From a virus, in IMG/VR virus record IMGVR_UViG_3300017917_002795, positions 1 through 64,000 of that record: a DNA stretch of 64,000 nt, one strand, 5' to 3'. The notes beneath the pieces were generated by a model. The model made no database searches, had not been told where the DNA came from, and saw only the letters and a program-made list of their open reading frames with translations. Both the position numbers and the translations under genes were made by a program. Positions 53,653 through 63,907 of the stretch are shown in pieces; the stretch's first letter is position 1; the number at the start of each line of letters is the position of its first letter.

Positions 53653-54135
53653 ATGAGAAAAAATCACTTTCATAGTGCTGGAAATTCAAAACGAGCTGCA
53701 GCACTTAAATATGGTTATAAATCTGGTTTAGAACATGTTGTAGCAGAATACATAAAAAGTACTGAATATGATTTGAAATATGAAACAGAAACCATACATT
53801 ATATAGTACCAGAGCGCAAAGCAAAATATACACCAGATTTTGTTTTTACGAAACGCAATGGAAATTTTATGTTTATAGAAACAAAAGGACGTTGGACTAC
53901 TGCAGATCGACAAAAAATGAAACATGTATTAGCATCAAATCCTGGAATTGATATACGAATGGTATTTCAAAATCCAAATCAACGCCTATCAAAAACCAGC
54001 AAAACAACATATGAAGAAGCTGCTCGTAAAATGGGTATTATGTATGTTGCAAAAAAAGATATTCCAGCTGAATGGTTAACAGAATGCGTAAAATCGGGCG
54101 AATCTCCGGCAGATGTGAAACGTTTTTTTAGTTAA
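53653..54135 (+). CDS. Endonuclease I-like Holliday junction nuclease (160 aa)
   Basis: Pattern follows T7 endonuclease I: SGLEHVVAEYI (E), YIVPERKAKYTPDFVF (PDF), FIETKGRWTTADRQKMKHV (ExK), then SKTTYEEAARKMGIMYVAKKDIPAEWL. The E...PD...ExK set forms the catalytic site. It cuts branched DNA, here probably to resolve recombination intermediates before packaging, alongside the SbcD/C fusion and primase that follow. Confidence 0.88.
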   Translation: MRKNHFHSAGNSKRAAALKYGYKSGLEHVVAEYIKSTEYDLKYETETIHYIVPERKAKYTPDFVFTKRNGNFMFIETKGRWTTADRQKMKHVLASNPGIDIRMVFQNPNQRLSKTSKTTYEEAARKMGIMYVAKKDIPAEWLTECVKSGESPADVKRFFS

Positions 54136-54320
54136 GGTTTGATATTTGAAAAATTTTTAATATATTCATGAAGATTAATGAAATTTATTTAATTAATAGA
54201 TTGAATGAAATGTTAATGTAATGAAATCGTTAGATCAGTAATGAAATGTATGTATCTAACCAATATATAATAATTTAATATATTAATTGGAATCCTTACA
54301 GAATTTCATTATAATAAAAT

Positions 54321-55265
54321 ATGAAGAATATTAAACTTTTGCAATTACTAGAATCAATTCTAGGCAAAGGTAAATCAACTTCCGGAAACAATATTGCATT
54401 TTTCTCACCGTTTGTTTCACACTACAAGCCAAAATTAGAAATTGATATCAACACCAATTCTGCCGGTGAAAATGCTTGGCATTGTTGGATATCTGATAAA
54501 AAAGGTCGTACAATTTCTTCATTGTTTAAACAATTAAATTTACCAAAAGAACGGTTTGAACAACTTGCTAAAATAATAGAATCATCACGATACCGTAGTA
54601 CATCGGCAGAAACAAAACCTGCGCAAATTCTGCAACTACCAGCAGAATATATTCCACTTTGGAAAAAGAAATCTACACCAGATTACCGCAATGCAATGTA
54701 TTATTTATCATCACGTGGTATAACTATGTTCGATATTTTAAAATATAGAATAGGTTATTGTGAATCTGGAGAATATTCCGGTAAAATCATAATACCAAGT
54801 TATGATGCGATGGGACAATTAAATTATTTTGTAAGCCGAGCATTTTATAAAGCAGACACTCAAAAACATAAAAATCCAAAAGTTTCCAAAGATATTATTG
54901 GGTTTGAAATGTTTATCAACTGGTCTCAACCTATCATCTTATGTGAAGGTTCATTTGATGCAATTGCCGTTAAACGCAATGCAATTCCACTTTTTGGAAA
55001 AATAATTCAGCCAGCATTACAAAAGAAGATTATTGAAGAACGTGTACGAGATATATACATTTGCCTTGATGCCGATGCGTTGAAAAATGCATTAGATATT
55101 GCCGAAAGATTTATGGGTGAAGGTTTAAATGTATATTTCGTAGAGTTAAAAAATCAAGATGCATCAGAATTAGGATTCACTCAAATAAGAAAAATTATTG
55201 AAAATACTGATCTATTAACATTTGAACGTGTTATGGAATTAAGAATGGGTTTAATATGGATATAA
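54321..55265 (+). CDS. DnaG-type primase, gp61-like (314 aa)
   Basis: N-terminal part (25-65) includes HYKPKLEIDINTNSAGENAWHCWISDKKGRTISSLF, a zinc-binding-domain-like region that has lost most cysteines. The TOPRIM core has ILCEGSFDAIAVKRNAIPLFG (E near 211) and IYICLDADALKNALDIAERF (DxD near 249-251). It makes RNA primers for lagging-strand synthesis. Its end overlaps the next gene by 10 nt. The 185-nt gap before it is AT-rich with repeated AATGAAAT and holds no clear gene. Confidence 0.85.
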   Translation: MKNIKLLQLLESILGKGKSTSGNNIAFFSPFVSHYKPKLEIDINTNSAGENAWHCWISDKKGRTISSLFKQLNLPKERFEQLAKIIESSRYRSTSAETKPAQILQLPAEYIPLWKKKSTPDYRNAMYYLSSRGITMFDILKYRIGYCESGEYSGKIIIPSYDAMGQLNYFVSRAFYKADTQKHKNPKVSKDIIGFEMFINWSQPIILCEGSFDAIAVKRNAIPLFGKIIQPALQKKIIEERVRDIYICLDADALKNALDIAERFMGEGLNVYFVELKNQDASELGFTQIRKIIENTDLLTFERVMELRMGLIWI

Positions 55266-58200
55266 AGATTGACAAAATATTTCACATTTCAGACATACAT
55301 ATTCGCACTTTAAAACGTCACGCAGAGTATCGTCATGTATTTGAAAATTTATTCAATTATATTAATCAACATAAAACTGAACATAGCATAGCAGTTGTTA
55401 CTGGAGATATTGTGCATAGCAAATTAGATATGTCACCAGAACTTGTTCAAATGCTAGTTGATTTTTTCAATGGATTCACATTACCTACCATTGTTATTCT
55501 AGGTAACCATGACATGAACTTGAACAATATGCACCGCGTAGATGCAGTTAGTCCGGTGTTAGATGTTATAGGTAATTCAAATATTCGGTTTATCAAAGAA
55601 AATGGCACGTTTGAGTTTGGTGGCATTACATGGAATCATATGGCTGTTGATAAGACACCTGCAGATTATGTTCGAGCTGAAGATTTTACAGCTTCATATA
55701 AAATTGCAATGCACCATGGAGCTGTTCACACTGCAAAAACTGATATTGGATATGAAATTTCAAATGATCATGTTACCACAGATTTATTCGAAGGACATGA
55801 TATTACATTGTTAGGCGATATTCATAAACCAGCTCAATTCTTAGATGATGCTCAAAGCATTGCATATCCCGGTTCGTTGATCCAGCAGAACCACGGAGAA
55901 GCATTAGACCATGGAATTTTAGTATGGGATGTTGCTAGCAGATCAGCTGAATTTGTTCAAATTGAAAATGATTACGGATATGTTACATTAGAAGTGCATG
56001 GTGATAAAATTGTATCACATCCACACCGAATGCCACGAAAACCTAGAATTCGTATTAAATTCAATGATACTAGTGCAGCGGATATGAAAAAATTGATTGC
56101 AACTATTCGCAAGAAATATGATGTTCAAGATATCACAATACAACGAACTATTAACACTGCACAACAAGGCAATATTCAAAATTTAGCTATTGGAAATGTA
56201 CGTGACGTTGAATATCAAAACACACTTTTATCAGATTATATTGATTCAAATTTTCCACAAGCAACGGCAGCTGAAGTTGACGCAATACGACACATTAACA
56301 GAACCATTAATTCAAAACTCCCGGCAGTAGAATCAATTCGTCATACCACGTGGCATCCGGTGTCATTTGAATTTGATAACATGTTTTCATATGGAGAAGG
56401 CAATGTTTTAAATTTTGAAAATTTGTCAGATGTGTGTGGTTTATTTGCTGCTAATACTTCTGGTAAATCTAGTTTACTTGATGCTATTACATACACAATA
56501 TTTGATAAATGCAGTAAAACTGGCAAAGCAAATGAAGTATTAAACAACAAGAAAACATGGTTTCGTGGAGTATTTCGTTTTGAAATGAATGGCATTATGT
56601 ATACCATCGAACGACATGGAACTCAGAATAAAAAACATAAAACTCATGTTAAAGTTGATGTTAATTTTTATACTGATTCGGAAAATCTAAATGGTGAAGA
56701 ACGAAGTGATACTAATAAAAATATACGTAGATATTTAGGAACATATGATGATTTTATTTTAACTGCATTTTCACTTCAAGCAGATAACAACAACTTCATT
56801 GAAAAATCACAGAAAGAAAGAAAAGATTTGCTTTCACAGTTTTTAGACATCACGGTGTTTGAACAACTATATCAACTTGCTGCCGATGAAATCAAGGAAA
56901 CCGCCGGGCGATTAAAAGAATATAAGAAAACGGATTTTGCAGAAATCATTGTTAATGCAGACCAAATCATTTCAGAAAATCAACACACAATTTCCACATT
57001 AGAAAACACAGAAGATGAATTACAAGATAATAGAAATGCAATGCAAGAACAAATTGTTTCGTTGATTGAAACTAAAATGCCAACAACATATGATGGACCA
57101 AATATCAATGCACTGAAACAACAAGAAGCCACATTAATACAACAAATAGAAACAATTCAACAAGACATAGAAACTGCGGAACATGATTTAGATGTATTAA
57201 CTGATAAAATTGAAACACAAGAAACACAATTATCAGAATTTGATATCAATGATATAAACGAAAAAACCAAACAATATTCTAAAATTGAAAACACCGTTAA
57301 TACACTTTTACAGAATCATCGTCAACAAAAGGAAATAGTAAATGGCAAACAAGAGAAAATTGATCACCTTGCAACACACGAATATGATCCGCAATGTAAA
57401 TACTGTACATCTAACGTTTTCGTGCAAAATGCAATCGAAGCCCAGAATACAATTGATTCGGATAGAGCGGTATTAAATGACATTCAAACCCGTATACATG
57501 ATTTGAATTTGGAATTAGATGCTTTAAAGCCGGTGTTTACACAAACTGAACAATATAACGATTTGCAAACTGCAATCAAAACAAACAAGATTACATTGGA
57601 ACGCAATGAACTTCAACTTCAAATTTTAGAAAGCGATTTGCAAACACGTGAATCTGAATTAGAAACTGTTGTTGAACGCCAAGAAATGTTTCGTCGCAAT
57701 GAAACGGCTATCGCTCATAATGAAACTATCGATGTGCAAATTGAAACATGCAAATCTAAAATAACGACCTGCACTGAAAACATCAAACAAATTCAAACTA
57801 AAATCAAATCATTGCATGGGGCTATTGAAGTTTCTAAAACAAAAAAGGCAACAGCATTGCAACAACTTGAAATATATCAACAGTTAGAAATAGAATATAA
57901 AGCATATGAATATTACCTAGCTTCAGTTAAACGAGATGGAATTCCTTATGAATTAATTTCTAAAGCTCTTCCAAAAATTGAGGCTGAAATAAACAATGTG
58001 CTTAACCAAATAGTTGATTTTAATATGGTGTTAAACACGGATGGTAAAAACATTAACGGATACATCATTTACGATGAAGATAATTTTTGGCCATTAGAAT
58101 TAACTAGTGGAATGGAACGTTTTATTTCATCTCTAGCAATACGCATTGCACTTATTAATGTTTCAGCACTACCGCGTCCAAATTTCATTGCAATTGATGA

Positions 58201-58378
58201 AGGCTGGGGTTCATTGGATTCAGACCACATTTCTTCAGTAGTAAACTTATTTGAATATTTTCGTACTAAATTTGACTTTGCTATTATTATCAGTCACGTT
58301 GATTCAATGCGAGACATGGTAGATAATCTTATCGAAGTTAACAAAACATCAGGATATAGTCAGATTAATCATGTGTGA
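55256..58378 (+). CDS. Fused SbcD-SbcC (gp47-gp46) recombination nuclease (1040 aa)
   Basis: Residues 1-370 are an Mre11/SbcD/gp47 phosphoesterase: HISDIHIR (D13, H15), VTGDIVHSK, ILGNHDMN, AMHHGAVHTA and LLGDIHKP. Residues 375-1040 are a Rad50/SbcC/gp46 ATPase: Walker A AANTSGKSS (about 397-405), long coiled coils either side of a CKYC zinc hook (about 713-716), signature LTSGMERFISSLAIR and Walker B FIAIDEGWGSLD (about 977). No stop or frameshift lies between, so both subunits are made as one chain. In T4 they are two genes that process ends for recombination-dependent replication. Confidence 0.92.
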   Translation: MDIKIDKIFHISDIHIRTLKRHAEYRHVFENLFNYINQHKTEHSIAVVTGDIVHSKLDMSPELVQMLVDFFNGFTLPTIVILGNHDMNLNNMHRVDAVSPVLDVIGNSNIRFIKENGTFEFGGITWNHMAVDKTPADYVRAEDFTASYKIAMHHGAVHTAKTDIGYEISNDHVTTDLFEGHDITLLGDIHKPAQFLDDAQSIAYPGSLIQQNHGEALDHGILVWDVASRSAEFVQIENDYGYVTLEVHGDKIVSHPHRMPRKPRIRIKFNDTSAADMKKLIATIRKKYDVQDITIQRTINTAQQGNIQNLAIGNVRDVEYQNTLLSDYIDSNFPQATAAEVDAIRHINRTINSKLPAVESIRHTTWHPVSFEFDNMFSYGEGNVLNFENLSDVCGLFAANTSGKSSLLDAITYTIFDKCSKTGKANEVLNNKKTWFRGVFRFEMNGIMYTIERHGTQNKKHKTHVKVDVNFYTDSENLNGEERSDTNKNIRRYLGTYDDFILTAFSLQADNNNFIEKSQKERKDLLSQFLDITVFEQLYQLAADEIKETAGRLKEYKKTDFAEIIVNADQIISENQHTISTLENTEDELQDNRNAMQEQIVSLIETKMPTTYDGPNINALKQQEATLIQQIETIQQDIETAEHDLDVLTDKIETQETQLSEFDINDINEKTKQYSKIENTVNTLLQNHRQQKEIVNGKQEKIDHLATHEYDPQCKYCTSNVFVQNAIEAQNTIDSDRAVLNDIQTRIHDLNLELDALKPVFTQTEQYNDLQTAIKTNKITLERNELQLQILESDLQTRESELETVVERQEMFRRNETAIAHNETIDVQIETCKSKITTCTENIKQIQTKIKSLHGAIEVSKTKKATALQQLEIYQQLEIEYKAYEYYLASVKRDGIPYELISKALPKIEAEINNVLNQIVDFNMVLNTDGKNINGYIIYDEDNFWPLELTSGMERFISSLAIRIALINVSALPRPNFIAIDEGWGSLDSDHISSVVNLFEYFRTKFDFAIIISHVDSMRDMVDNLIEVNKTSGYSQINHV

Positions 58379-58390
58379 TATTTATATTAA
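58377..58390 (+). promoter_or_regulatory. Late-type promoter GATATTTATATTAA
   Basis: Overlaps the previous stop; 12 nt before the tail-fibre ATG. Confidence 0.65.
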
Positions 58391-58402
58391 AATGTCATAT
58401 AC

Positions 58403-61400
58403 ATGAAGCGTAAAGAAGCAGTTTATAAAGGAGTAAATCTTACGGAAGTTTATTTTGAAGATACATCATTAACATCACCAGAATATTTTCAAATATCAGA
58501 ATTTCCAACACGTTTAACTGCTGGGAAAAATCTATTTAAACTTCGAGGACATCCCACAAATTTACGGGTTGGTGGTGTTTTAAATTTAGAAGTATTAGAT
58601 TATAACGGTGATCCTATCTACACAGAAATTGTTGATTATCTTGAAGAAGATAAGTCCCGAGTTATTGCAATCTATATTTATTCTGAAACATCACCGGGCG
58701 ATTGCACAGTAACATTAGTAGCTGAAGCAGTAACGATACAAGGTGCACCAGTGCCAATTGAATGGCAAGGACGTCCTAACGTTAAATGGTCTAGAACTGT
58801 CCCGGTTAATCCAAACGTTTCCAATGAAACTGAAATCATATTTACCAAATCACCAGCAATCATAGTATCAGAACAGATAGGAGTACAATTAAATCGTATA
58901 TATCCATCCAATGAACAATTTCCAACATATACCACCGGTCAAGTTCGTTATTTTTCATTGAATGGGGAGCCTGCTATTGAAATTTCCTCCGGGAAATTCT
59001 CCGGAGACATGAAAACTGGTACTATAACTGTACCGGCTCCAGTAAACCCTGCCCCTACACCTAATTTTCCGGTGGTTTCCACGCCTTACGTGTCTACGAT
59101 AAAAAAGATATTATCTGAAACAACGGCTTTGTTAGATCGCGAATATACGGCTTTTAGTAGCCAAAGCATTGCACCACATATATACACGGAATTTGCAGAG
59201 TCTGCATTTTCAATGTCATATGAAGCATCACCTACGTATGTGGCAACAGAAAACTCACAATCATTCGCATTGATACAACTTAAAGGATTAGATCCATCAA
59301 CTGGTGATGTGTCTCGAATCAAAGTTTATACCAATAACAAAGGTACGGTTGGAACATGGGAATTGGTTAATGATATTGAGTTAGAAGAAACGGAAATATT
59401 CGTAACTAGCACAGCATCATTATTTCCAGATGAATCTATAGGATCATTTGTATCACAGAGTATTATTGACACATATTGGGAAGGATTTACATATCAAGGT
59501 AAAACCACAGCAACTGCACCTGTATTAACATGGTCTACTGCATCTATGAATAATGCCATGGTAATTGGCAATGTTGTTGATATATCTGCTCTAAATGCAG
59601 TGAATGTTGTTCAAACTAAAGAAGCATTTAATGGGGTATTCATTGAAAAATCTGCATATAAAGTTACCATCGATGCAATTGGAAGTAGATCCGCAGATGG
59701 ATTGAATCCAAAACTATCCGTGTATGTGTCTGGATCTGCATTTTCATTTGATACTACCGATTACTTTAATCAAGAATTACCTAGAATTCTAGGTAAACGC
59801 ATCGGAGAAATTGAAATTACATCAAATTCACAACGCATTGATGATAAAGTATTTAATTTTGAATCTGATTATGATGGAACGGGTGCTTTACTATTTGTTA
59901 TAGAAGCTGGCAACTGGGAACTATCTGATGTGCGAACTACTACGGATAATGATGCAGGGTATTCGCCAAACTACACCAGATTGCGTTCTGTTATTAATAC
60001 TCCACATAAATCAAACAATCAGATTTCATTTAAAGTAGAATATTATAATGTTGCTGGCGTAAAGAGTAAACAAGAATCATATCTTTACAACAATTCATGG
60101 AAAGGTGGTAATCGTTATATTGATGGCGATTATTCAATGCTAACCGGTTCACTCTATGTTGCAGATTCATTGGAATCGGGTGTTGCAATATCCGGATATA
60201 AAGATACTGGTTTTGTTAGATCATTAGGATATGAAGGATTTGAAGCTGGATTTCCAGGATTCTTGCTTTGGAGTGGATCTGCATTATCTGGTTCAGCAGG
60301 TTCAAAAGGAGGTGTTCCTTATAGTGGCGTTGGATTAGAACTGTATGCCAATACCGCAAGTTATTTTAGATACTCGACTTCAGATTCAGAAATTGATGTG
60401 CGTACTGACAAATTCTTTTTTGGAAATCCAAATACTGCATATATCAGTGGTAGTAATGGCTTGTTAGAAATTTCATCATCTAAATTTTTATTAAGTAGTA
60501 GTGGAGCTGTTTTTATTGAAGGCGATGTTAATGCAACTGTTGGAAACTTTGAAGATGTGAATATAATAGGTATTCCGGTATTCCAATCAGGATCATTGCT
60601 TTATTTTTTAGAAACATGGTTTACATCATCAACGTATATTTTAAATGCATATAACGGAACACAATCAGCAGCTCCTGTTACATCATATTTTAATTATGGA
60701 TTATTAGGATGGTCTGCTAGTAACAGTGCATTAGCAACGCCTCTTTTTACATCATCGATCATGTCTGCGTCTAAATATTCTGGCGTAACAACTCCAAAAC
60801 CTCCTTTGTTTAAACAATGGTTTGAATATACGCATGACAATTCATATTATCCATATTATCCATATGGATCAAAACAATACAATCCAGTAAATAATGTACA
60901 ATTTAGAATTCCAGATGCTGGCACAGGAACGTATACAATAACTAGTGATATAATAACAATACCTGTCGACATATTATCATCTGATAACATGGAAGGATTA
61001 TTATTGCAAACAGTCGCAATGATTGGGCCTAGTTTTGGAGGATATTCGCCTAGCATAAGTGTTCAAATACAAAATGCTAGCGGAGTAAATTTAAAAACTT
61101 TAACATATACTGTTGATAATTCTAGATGGAATTATTTTAATATTGCATTAACACCTATATTAGTATCATATGATTCCTTTGGAAGCCTGACAATAACTAA
61201 TCAAATACGAATTCGATTAAGTTGGTCTGGTGCAAATACACCAGGGGGTGGTAATCTTAATTGGATTAGATGGGGAGAATTACGAATCATAAAAATACCA
61301 CAAGGACCAGGATTATCAATAACTAACGTTACTTTTGGTGATAGTGCATTATCCTCCGGACCATTATTTAATACATCTGGTAGCACTCAACATCTAGGAC

Positions 61401-61786
61401 ATTTTGTTCCAGAAGACGATAATGCTTATAATTTAGGTATTTCTAACCGTAGATGGGATGATATTTATGCTACTAATAATGTAATTCAAACTTCAGATAT
61501 ATCGCAAAAAGAAAATATAATAGATTCTGATTTAGGATTACATTTCATAAATTTATTGAGGCCGGTTAGTTATAAATTCAAAGAAAGATCTAGAACACAT
61601 TATGGGTTAATCGCTCAAGAAGTTAGTGCATCATTAATGCAATTAGATAAAACAACAAGTGAATTTGCTGGTATCGTGACAGGGTCTTTGCTTGGATTAC
61701 GATATATTGAACTATTATCACCTATGATTAAAGCAATACAAGAACTATCTACAGAAGTACAACAATTAAAATTAAATCAAAAATAA
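58403..61786 (+). CDS. Tail fibre with S74 endosialidase-type chaperone end (1127 aa)
   Basis: Starts MKRKEAVYKGVNLTEVYFED. A long beta-rich fibre follows, with SGS and SSS turns and a SASK-rich region. The last 110 residues are an S74 intramolecular chaperone: NAYNLGISNRRWDDIYATN, TSDISQKENI (catalytic Ser), FINLLRPVSYKFKERSRTHYGLIAQEVS and a C-terminal coiled coil SPMIKAIQELSTEVQQLKLNQK. The chaperone folds the trimer and then cuts itself off. Likely the receptor-binding fibre. Confidence 0.88.
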   Translation: MKRKEAVYKGVNLTEVYFEDTSLTSPEYFQISEFPTRLTAGKNLFKLRGHPTNLRVGGVLNLEVLDYNGDPIYTEIVDYLEEDKSRVIAIYIYSETSPGDCTVTLVAEAVTIQGAPVPIEWQGRPNVKWSRTVPVNPNVSNETEIIFTKSPAIIVSEQIGVQLNRIYPSNEQFPTYTTGQVRYFSLNGEPAIEISSGKFSGDMKTGTITVPAPVNPAPTPNFPVVSTPYVSTIKKILSETTALLDREYTAFSSQSIAPHIYTEFAESAFSMSYEASPTYVATENSQSFALIQLKGLDPSTGDVSRIKVYTNNKGTVGTWELVNDIELEETEIFVTSTASLFPDESIGSFVSQSIIDTYWEGFTYQGKTTATAPVLTWSTASMNNAMVIGNVVDISALNAVNVVQTKEAFNGVFIEKSAYKVTIDAIGSRSADGLNPKLSVYVSGSAFSFDTTDYFNQELPRILGKRIGEIEITSNSQRIDDKVFNFESDYDGTGALLFVIEAGNWELSDVRTTTDNDAGYSPNYTRLRSVINTPHKSNNQISFKVEYYNVAGVKSKQESYLYNNSWKGGNRYIDGDYSMLTGSLYVADSLESGVAISGYKDTGFVRSLGYEGFEAGFPGFLLWSGSALSGSAGSKGGVPYSGVGLELYANTASYFRYSTSDSEIDVRTDKFFFGNPNTAYISGSNGLLEISSSKFLLSSSGAVFIEGDVNATVGNFEDVNIIGIPVFQSGSLLYFLETWFTSSTYILNAYNGTQSAAPVTSYFNYGLLGWSASNSALATPLFTSSIMSASKYSGVTTPKPPLFKQWFEYTHDNSYYPYYPYGSKQYNPVNNVQFRIPDAGTGTYTITSDIITIPVDILSSDNMEGLLLQTVAMIGPSFGGYSPSISVQIQNASGVNLKTLTYTVDNSRWNYFNIALTPILVSYDSFGSLTITNQIRIRLSWSGANTPGGGNLNWIRWGELRIIKIPQGPGLSITNVTFGDSALSSGPLFNTSGSTQHLGHFVPEDDNAYNLGISNRRWDDIYATNNVIQTSDISQKENIIDSDLGLHFINLLRPVSYKFKERSRTHYGLIAQEVSASLMQLDKTTSEFAGIVTGSLLGLRYIELLSPMIKAIQELSTEVQQLKLNQK

Positions 61787-61787
61787 C

Positions 61788-61802
61788 ATATTTATATTAA
61801 AA
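61788..61802 (+). promoter_or_regulatory. Late-type promoter ATATTTATATTAAAA
   Basis: Five nt before the ATG at 61808. Confidence 0.6.
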
Positions 61803-61807
61803 TTCAT

Positions 61808-63868
61808 ATGAACAAAATAACAGTGTTATTTCCTGGAGGATTCAAGCCTTTAACTGGAGCTCATCTTGCATTAGCCCAACGTTATGCTGCGTTACCCAAT
61901 GTAGACCGTGTAATACTGCTAATAGGTCCAAAAGATCGAGACGGCATTACACGTGAAAAAACCATTGAAATTTTCAACACATTGAATTCAAATCCACAAA
62001 TTGAAATTCAACCTACTCAATTCAACTCTCCTATTATGGCCGCATATGAATACTTATTTGCATTGCCTGAAGATGCCGTTGGTAATTATGCAATGGCCGC
62101 TTCAACCAAAGGAGATGATTATGTTCGAGCAAAAGCTTTTGTTCCAAACGTAGATAAATACCGAACCGTCGGAGACAAATCCGGACGTAAAATACCACAA
62201 GGTGTTAATGCAACGGAATTGAATTTAGATGTAGATCCATTACTATATAATTCAGGACAACCTATTTCAGCTACCATAGTTCGTCAAGCCATACAAAACA
62301 ATGATTATGACGAATTCCGTGCAGCATATCCAAATAATTCTGATGCTGAAGTACGTAATGCATGGCAAATACTAACCGAAGTACGAGAATCTAACACATG
62401 GCTAGATGAAATTTCTGAAGATGTTATCAAGTTTTTAGAAGGTTATATGGATACTAAAACTGCGGAAAAACACAAATCTAAAATTTCAAAACTAAAACGC
62501 TTTTTGGATTCTAATTTTGGAAAACCATTTACGTATGATTTTGATGAATTTGAAAAAACAGTGGTGGGTGTTAAATTGAATGAAGCTATTCAACTGTTTA
62601 AAGAAGGAGGTGCCGCAGGTCATATGTCACATCCATATGATGATTATGCATTATCTTTTGGTGATATGAAAGAAATTGTTGCTCGAGCTCTTTCTGGACG
62701 ATTAGATATCGAAGAAGCCGTTACTGAAAAGACTGATGGACAAAACATTCAAGTAACATGGAAGAATGGCCAACCTGGTTTTGCTAGAAACAAAGGAACT
62801 GTGATCAATCCAATGACTCCTGATCAGCTGATTGCGGATTTTGAAAGAAAATATCAAGAATCAATACAAAAGAATGGAGCTGAAGCGGCTGAAGGATATA
62901 AACGCGTTGTAGAAGCATACCGAGCATGTGCAGAAGATTTAACAAGCGCATTAACTAAACTTCCGGATGAAACCTTAGCAAAAATATTCAAAAATGGTCG
63001 AGTATTTGCAAACATGGAAATCATTTTTCCAGCCACGCGCAATGTTATATCATATGACAAAGCACATCTTCAATTTCACAATCTAGTTGAATATGATGAA
63101 GCAGGAAATCAAGTTGAAACTGATTTAACTGGAGGAGGAATGCTACAACGTGTCATACAAGATGCAAACGCTCACCTACAAAAAACATTTTCATTTATAC
63201 CACCACAACAAATCAAGATAGGACGCATCACAGATTTTGAAGATCAACAAGCAGCATTTTTCAGTGAAATTGATCAATTACGAAACAAATACAATTTAAA
63301 AGATACGGACCTAGTTTCAGAATATCATAGAGCATGGTGGGCAGATGTAATTCGCTCAAAAGCTCAAGAGTTAGGATATGAAATTCCAGATGATATTTTA
63401 ACCACATTAACTAATCGTTGGGCATTCGCAGATAAAAGCACTAATATATCTATGCTTAAAAAACAAATTGAAAATGCAGACTTTGCCGGTTGGGTAACTG
63501 AATTTGATAAACGTGATTTCAAAACATATCAAAAACAAAACATGGAACCGTTTGAAACAATATTTTTACGGTTAGGTGCAGTAGCATTACGAAATGCAGA
63601 AAATTTCTTAGCTGCAAATCCATCTGCATCAGTTCAACAAATCAAACAAGAAATCGCAGAATTGATCAAAGATCTACAAACACGTGGCGATGAAGCAACT
63701 GTAAAAAAATTAGAACATGAACTTCGTCGCATACAACGCCTAGGAGGTTTTGATGCAATAGTACCATCTGAGGGTGTTGTATTTGTGTACGGAGGGCATA
63801 CATATAAGCTTACAGGATCATTTGCTCCTGTTAATCAAATTTTAGGAGTATTGAAATACGCGCGGTGA
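61808..63868 (+). CDS. Nucleotidyltransferase-ligase fusion (686 aa)
   Basis: Residues 1-165 are a cytidylyltransferase/NMNAT-like domain: FPGGFKPLTGAHLALAQRY (HxGH replaced by T-G-A-H) and ISATIVRQAI (the ISSTxxR block). A helical linker (185-250) leads to a covalent nucleotidyltransferase (ligase-type) domain: EKTDGQNIQVTWKNGQPGFARNKGT with motif I KTDG (K308), FANMEIIFP as motif III-like and EGVVFVYGGHTYKLTGSF as motif IV/V. The second part resembles the phage DUF6267/ligase-like family. Substrate unknown: nucleic acid ends or NAD-type cofactors are possible. Confidence 0.75.
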   Translation: MNKITVLFPGGFKPLTGAHLALAQRYAALPNVDRVILLIGPKDRDGITREKTIEIFNTLNSNPQIEIQPTQFNSPIMAAYEYLFALPEDAVGNYAMAASTKGDDYVRAKAFVPNVDKYRTVGDKSGRKIPQGVNATELNLDVDPLLYNSGQPISATIVRQAIQNNDYDEFRAAYPNNSDAEVRNAWQILTEVRESNTWLDEISEDVIKFLEGYMDTKTAEKHKSKISKLKRFLDSNFGKPFTYDFDEFEKTVVGVKLNEAIQLFKEGGAAGHMSHPYDDYALSFGDMKEIVARALSGRLDIEEAVTEKTDGQNIQVTWKNGQPGFARNKGTVINPMTPDQLIADFERKYQESIQKNGAEAAEGYKRVVEAYRACAEDLTSALTKLPDETLAKIFKNGRVFANMEIIFPATRNVISYDKAHLQFHNLVEYDEAGNQVETDLTGGGMLQRVIQDANAHLQKTFSFIPPQQIKIGRITDFEDQQAAFFSEIDQLRNKYNLKDTDLVSEYHRAWWADVIRSKAQELGYEIPDDILTTLTNRWAFADKSTNISMLKKQIENADFAGWVTEFDKRDFKTYQKQNMEPFETIFLRLGAVALRNAENFLAANPSASVQQIKQEIAELIKDLQTRGDEATVKKLEHELRRIQRLGGFDAIVPSEGVVFVYGGHTYKLTGSFAPVNQILGVLKYAR

Positions 63869-63895
63869 TATATTTATATTATATTTATATAGAAA
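63867..63895 (+). promoter_or_regulatory. Double late-type promoter
   Basis: GATATATTTATATT and TATATTTATATAGAAA in tandem, 13 nt before the last ATG. Confidence 0.6.
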
Positions 63896-63907
63896 ATAGG
63901 ACGAGTA

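Noticed and set aside
54168-54221. 17-codon frame MKINEIYLINRLNEMLM as a free leader peptide
   Set aside because: It lies in an AT-rich stretch of repeated AATGAAAT and has no ribosome site; resemblance to the tagged leaders is loose.
54321-55265. Primase as a leader-tagged protein
   Set aside because: Its start MKNIKLLQLLES is loosely similar, but the gene is a replication enzyme and the L-x-E position is shifted, so I left it out of the set.
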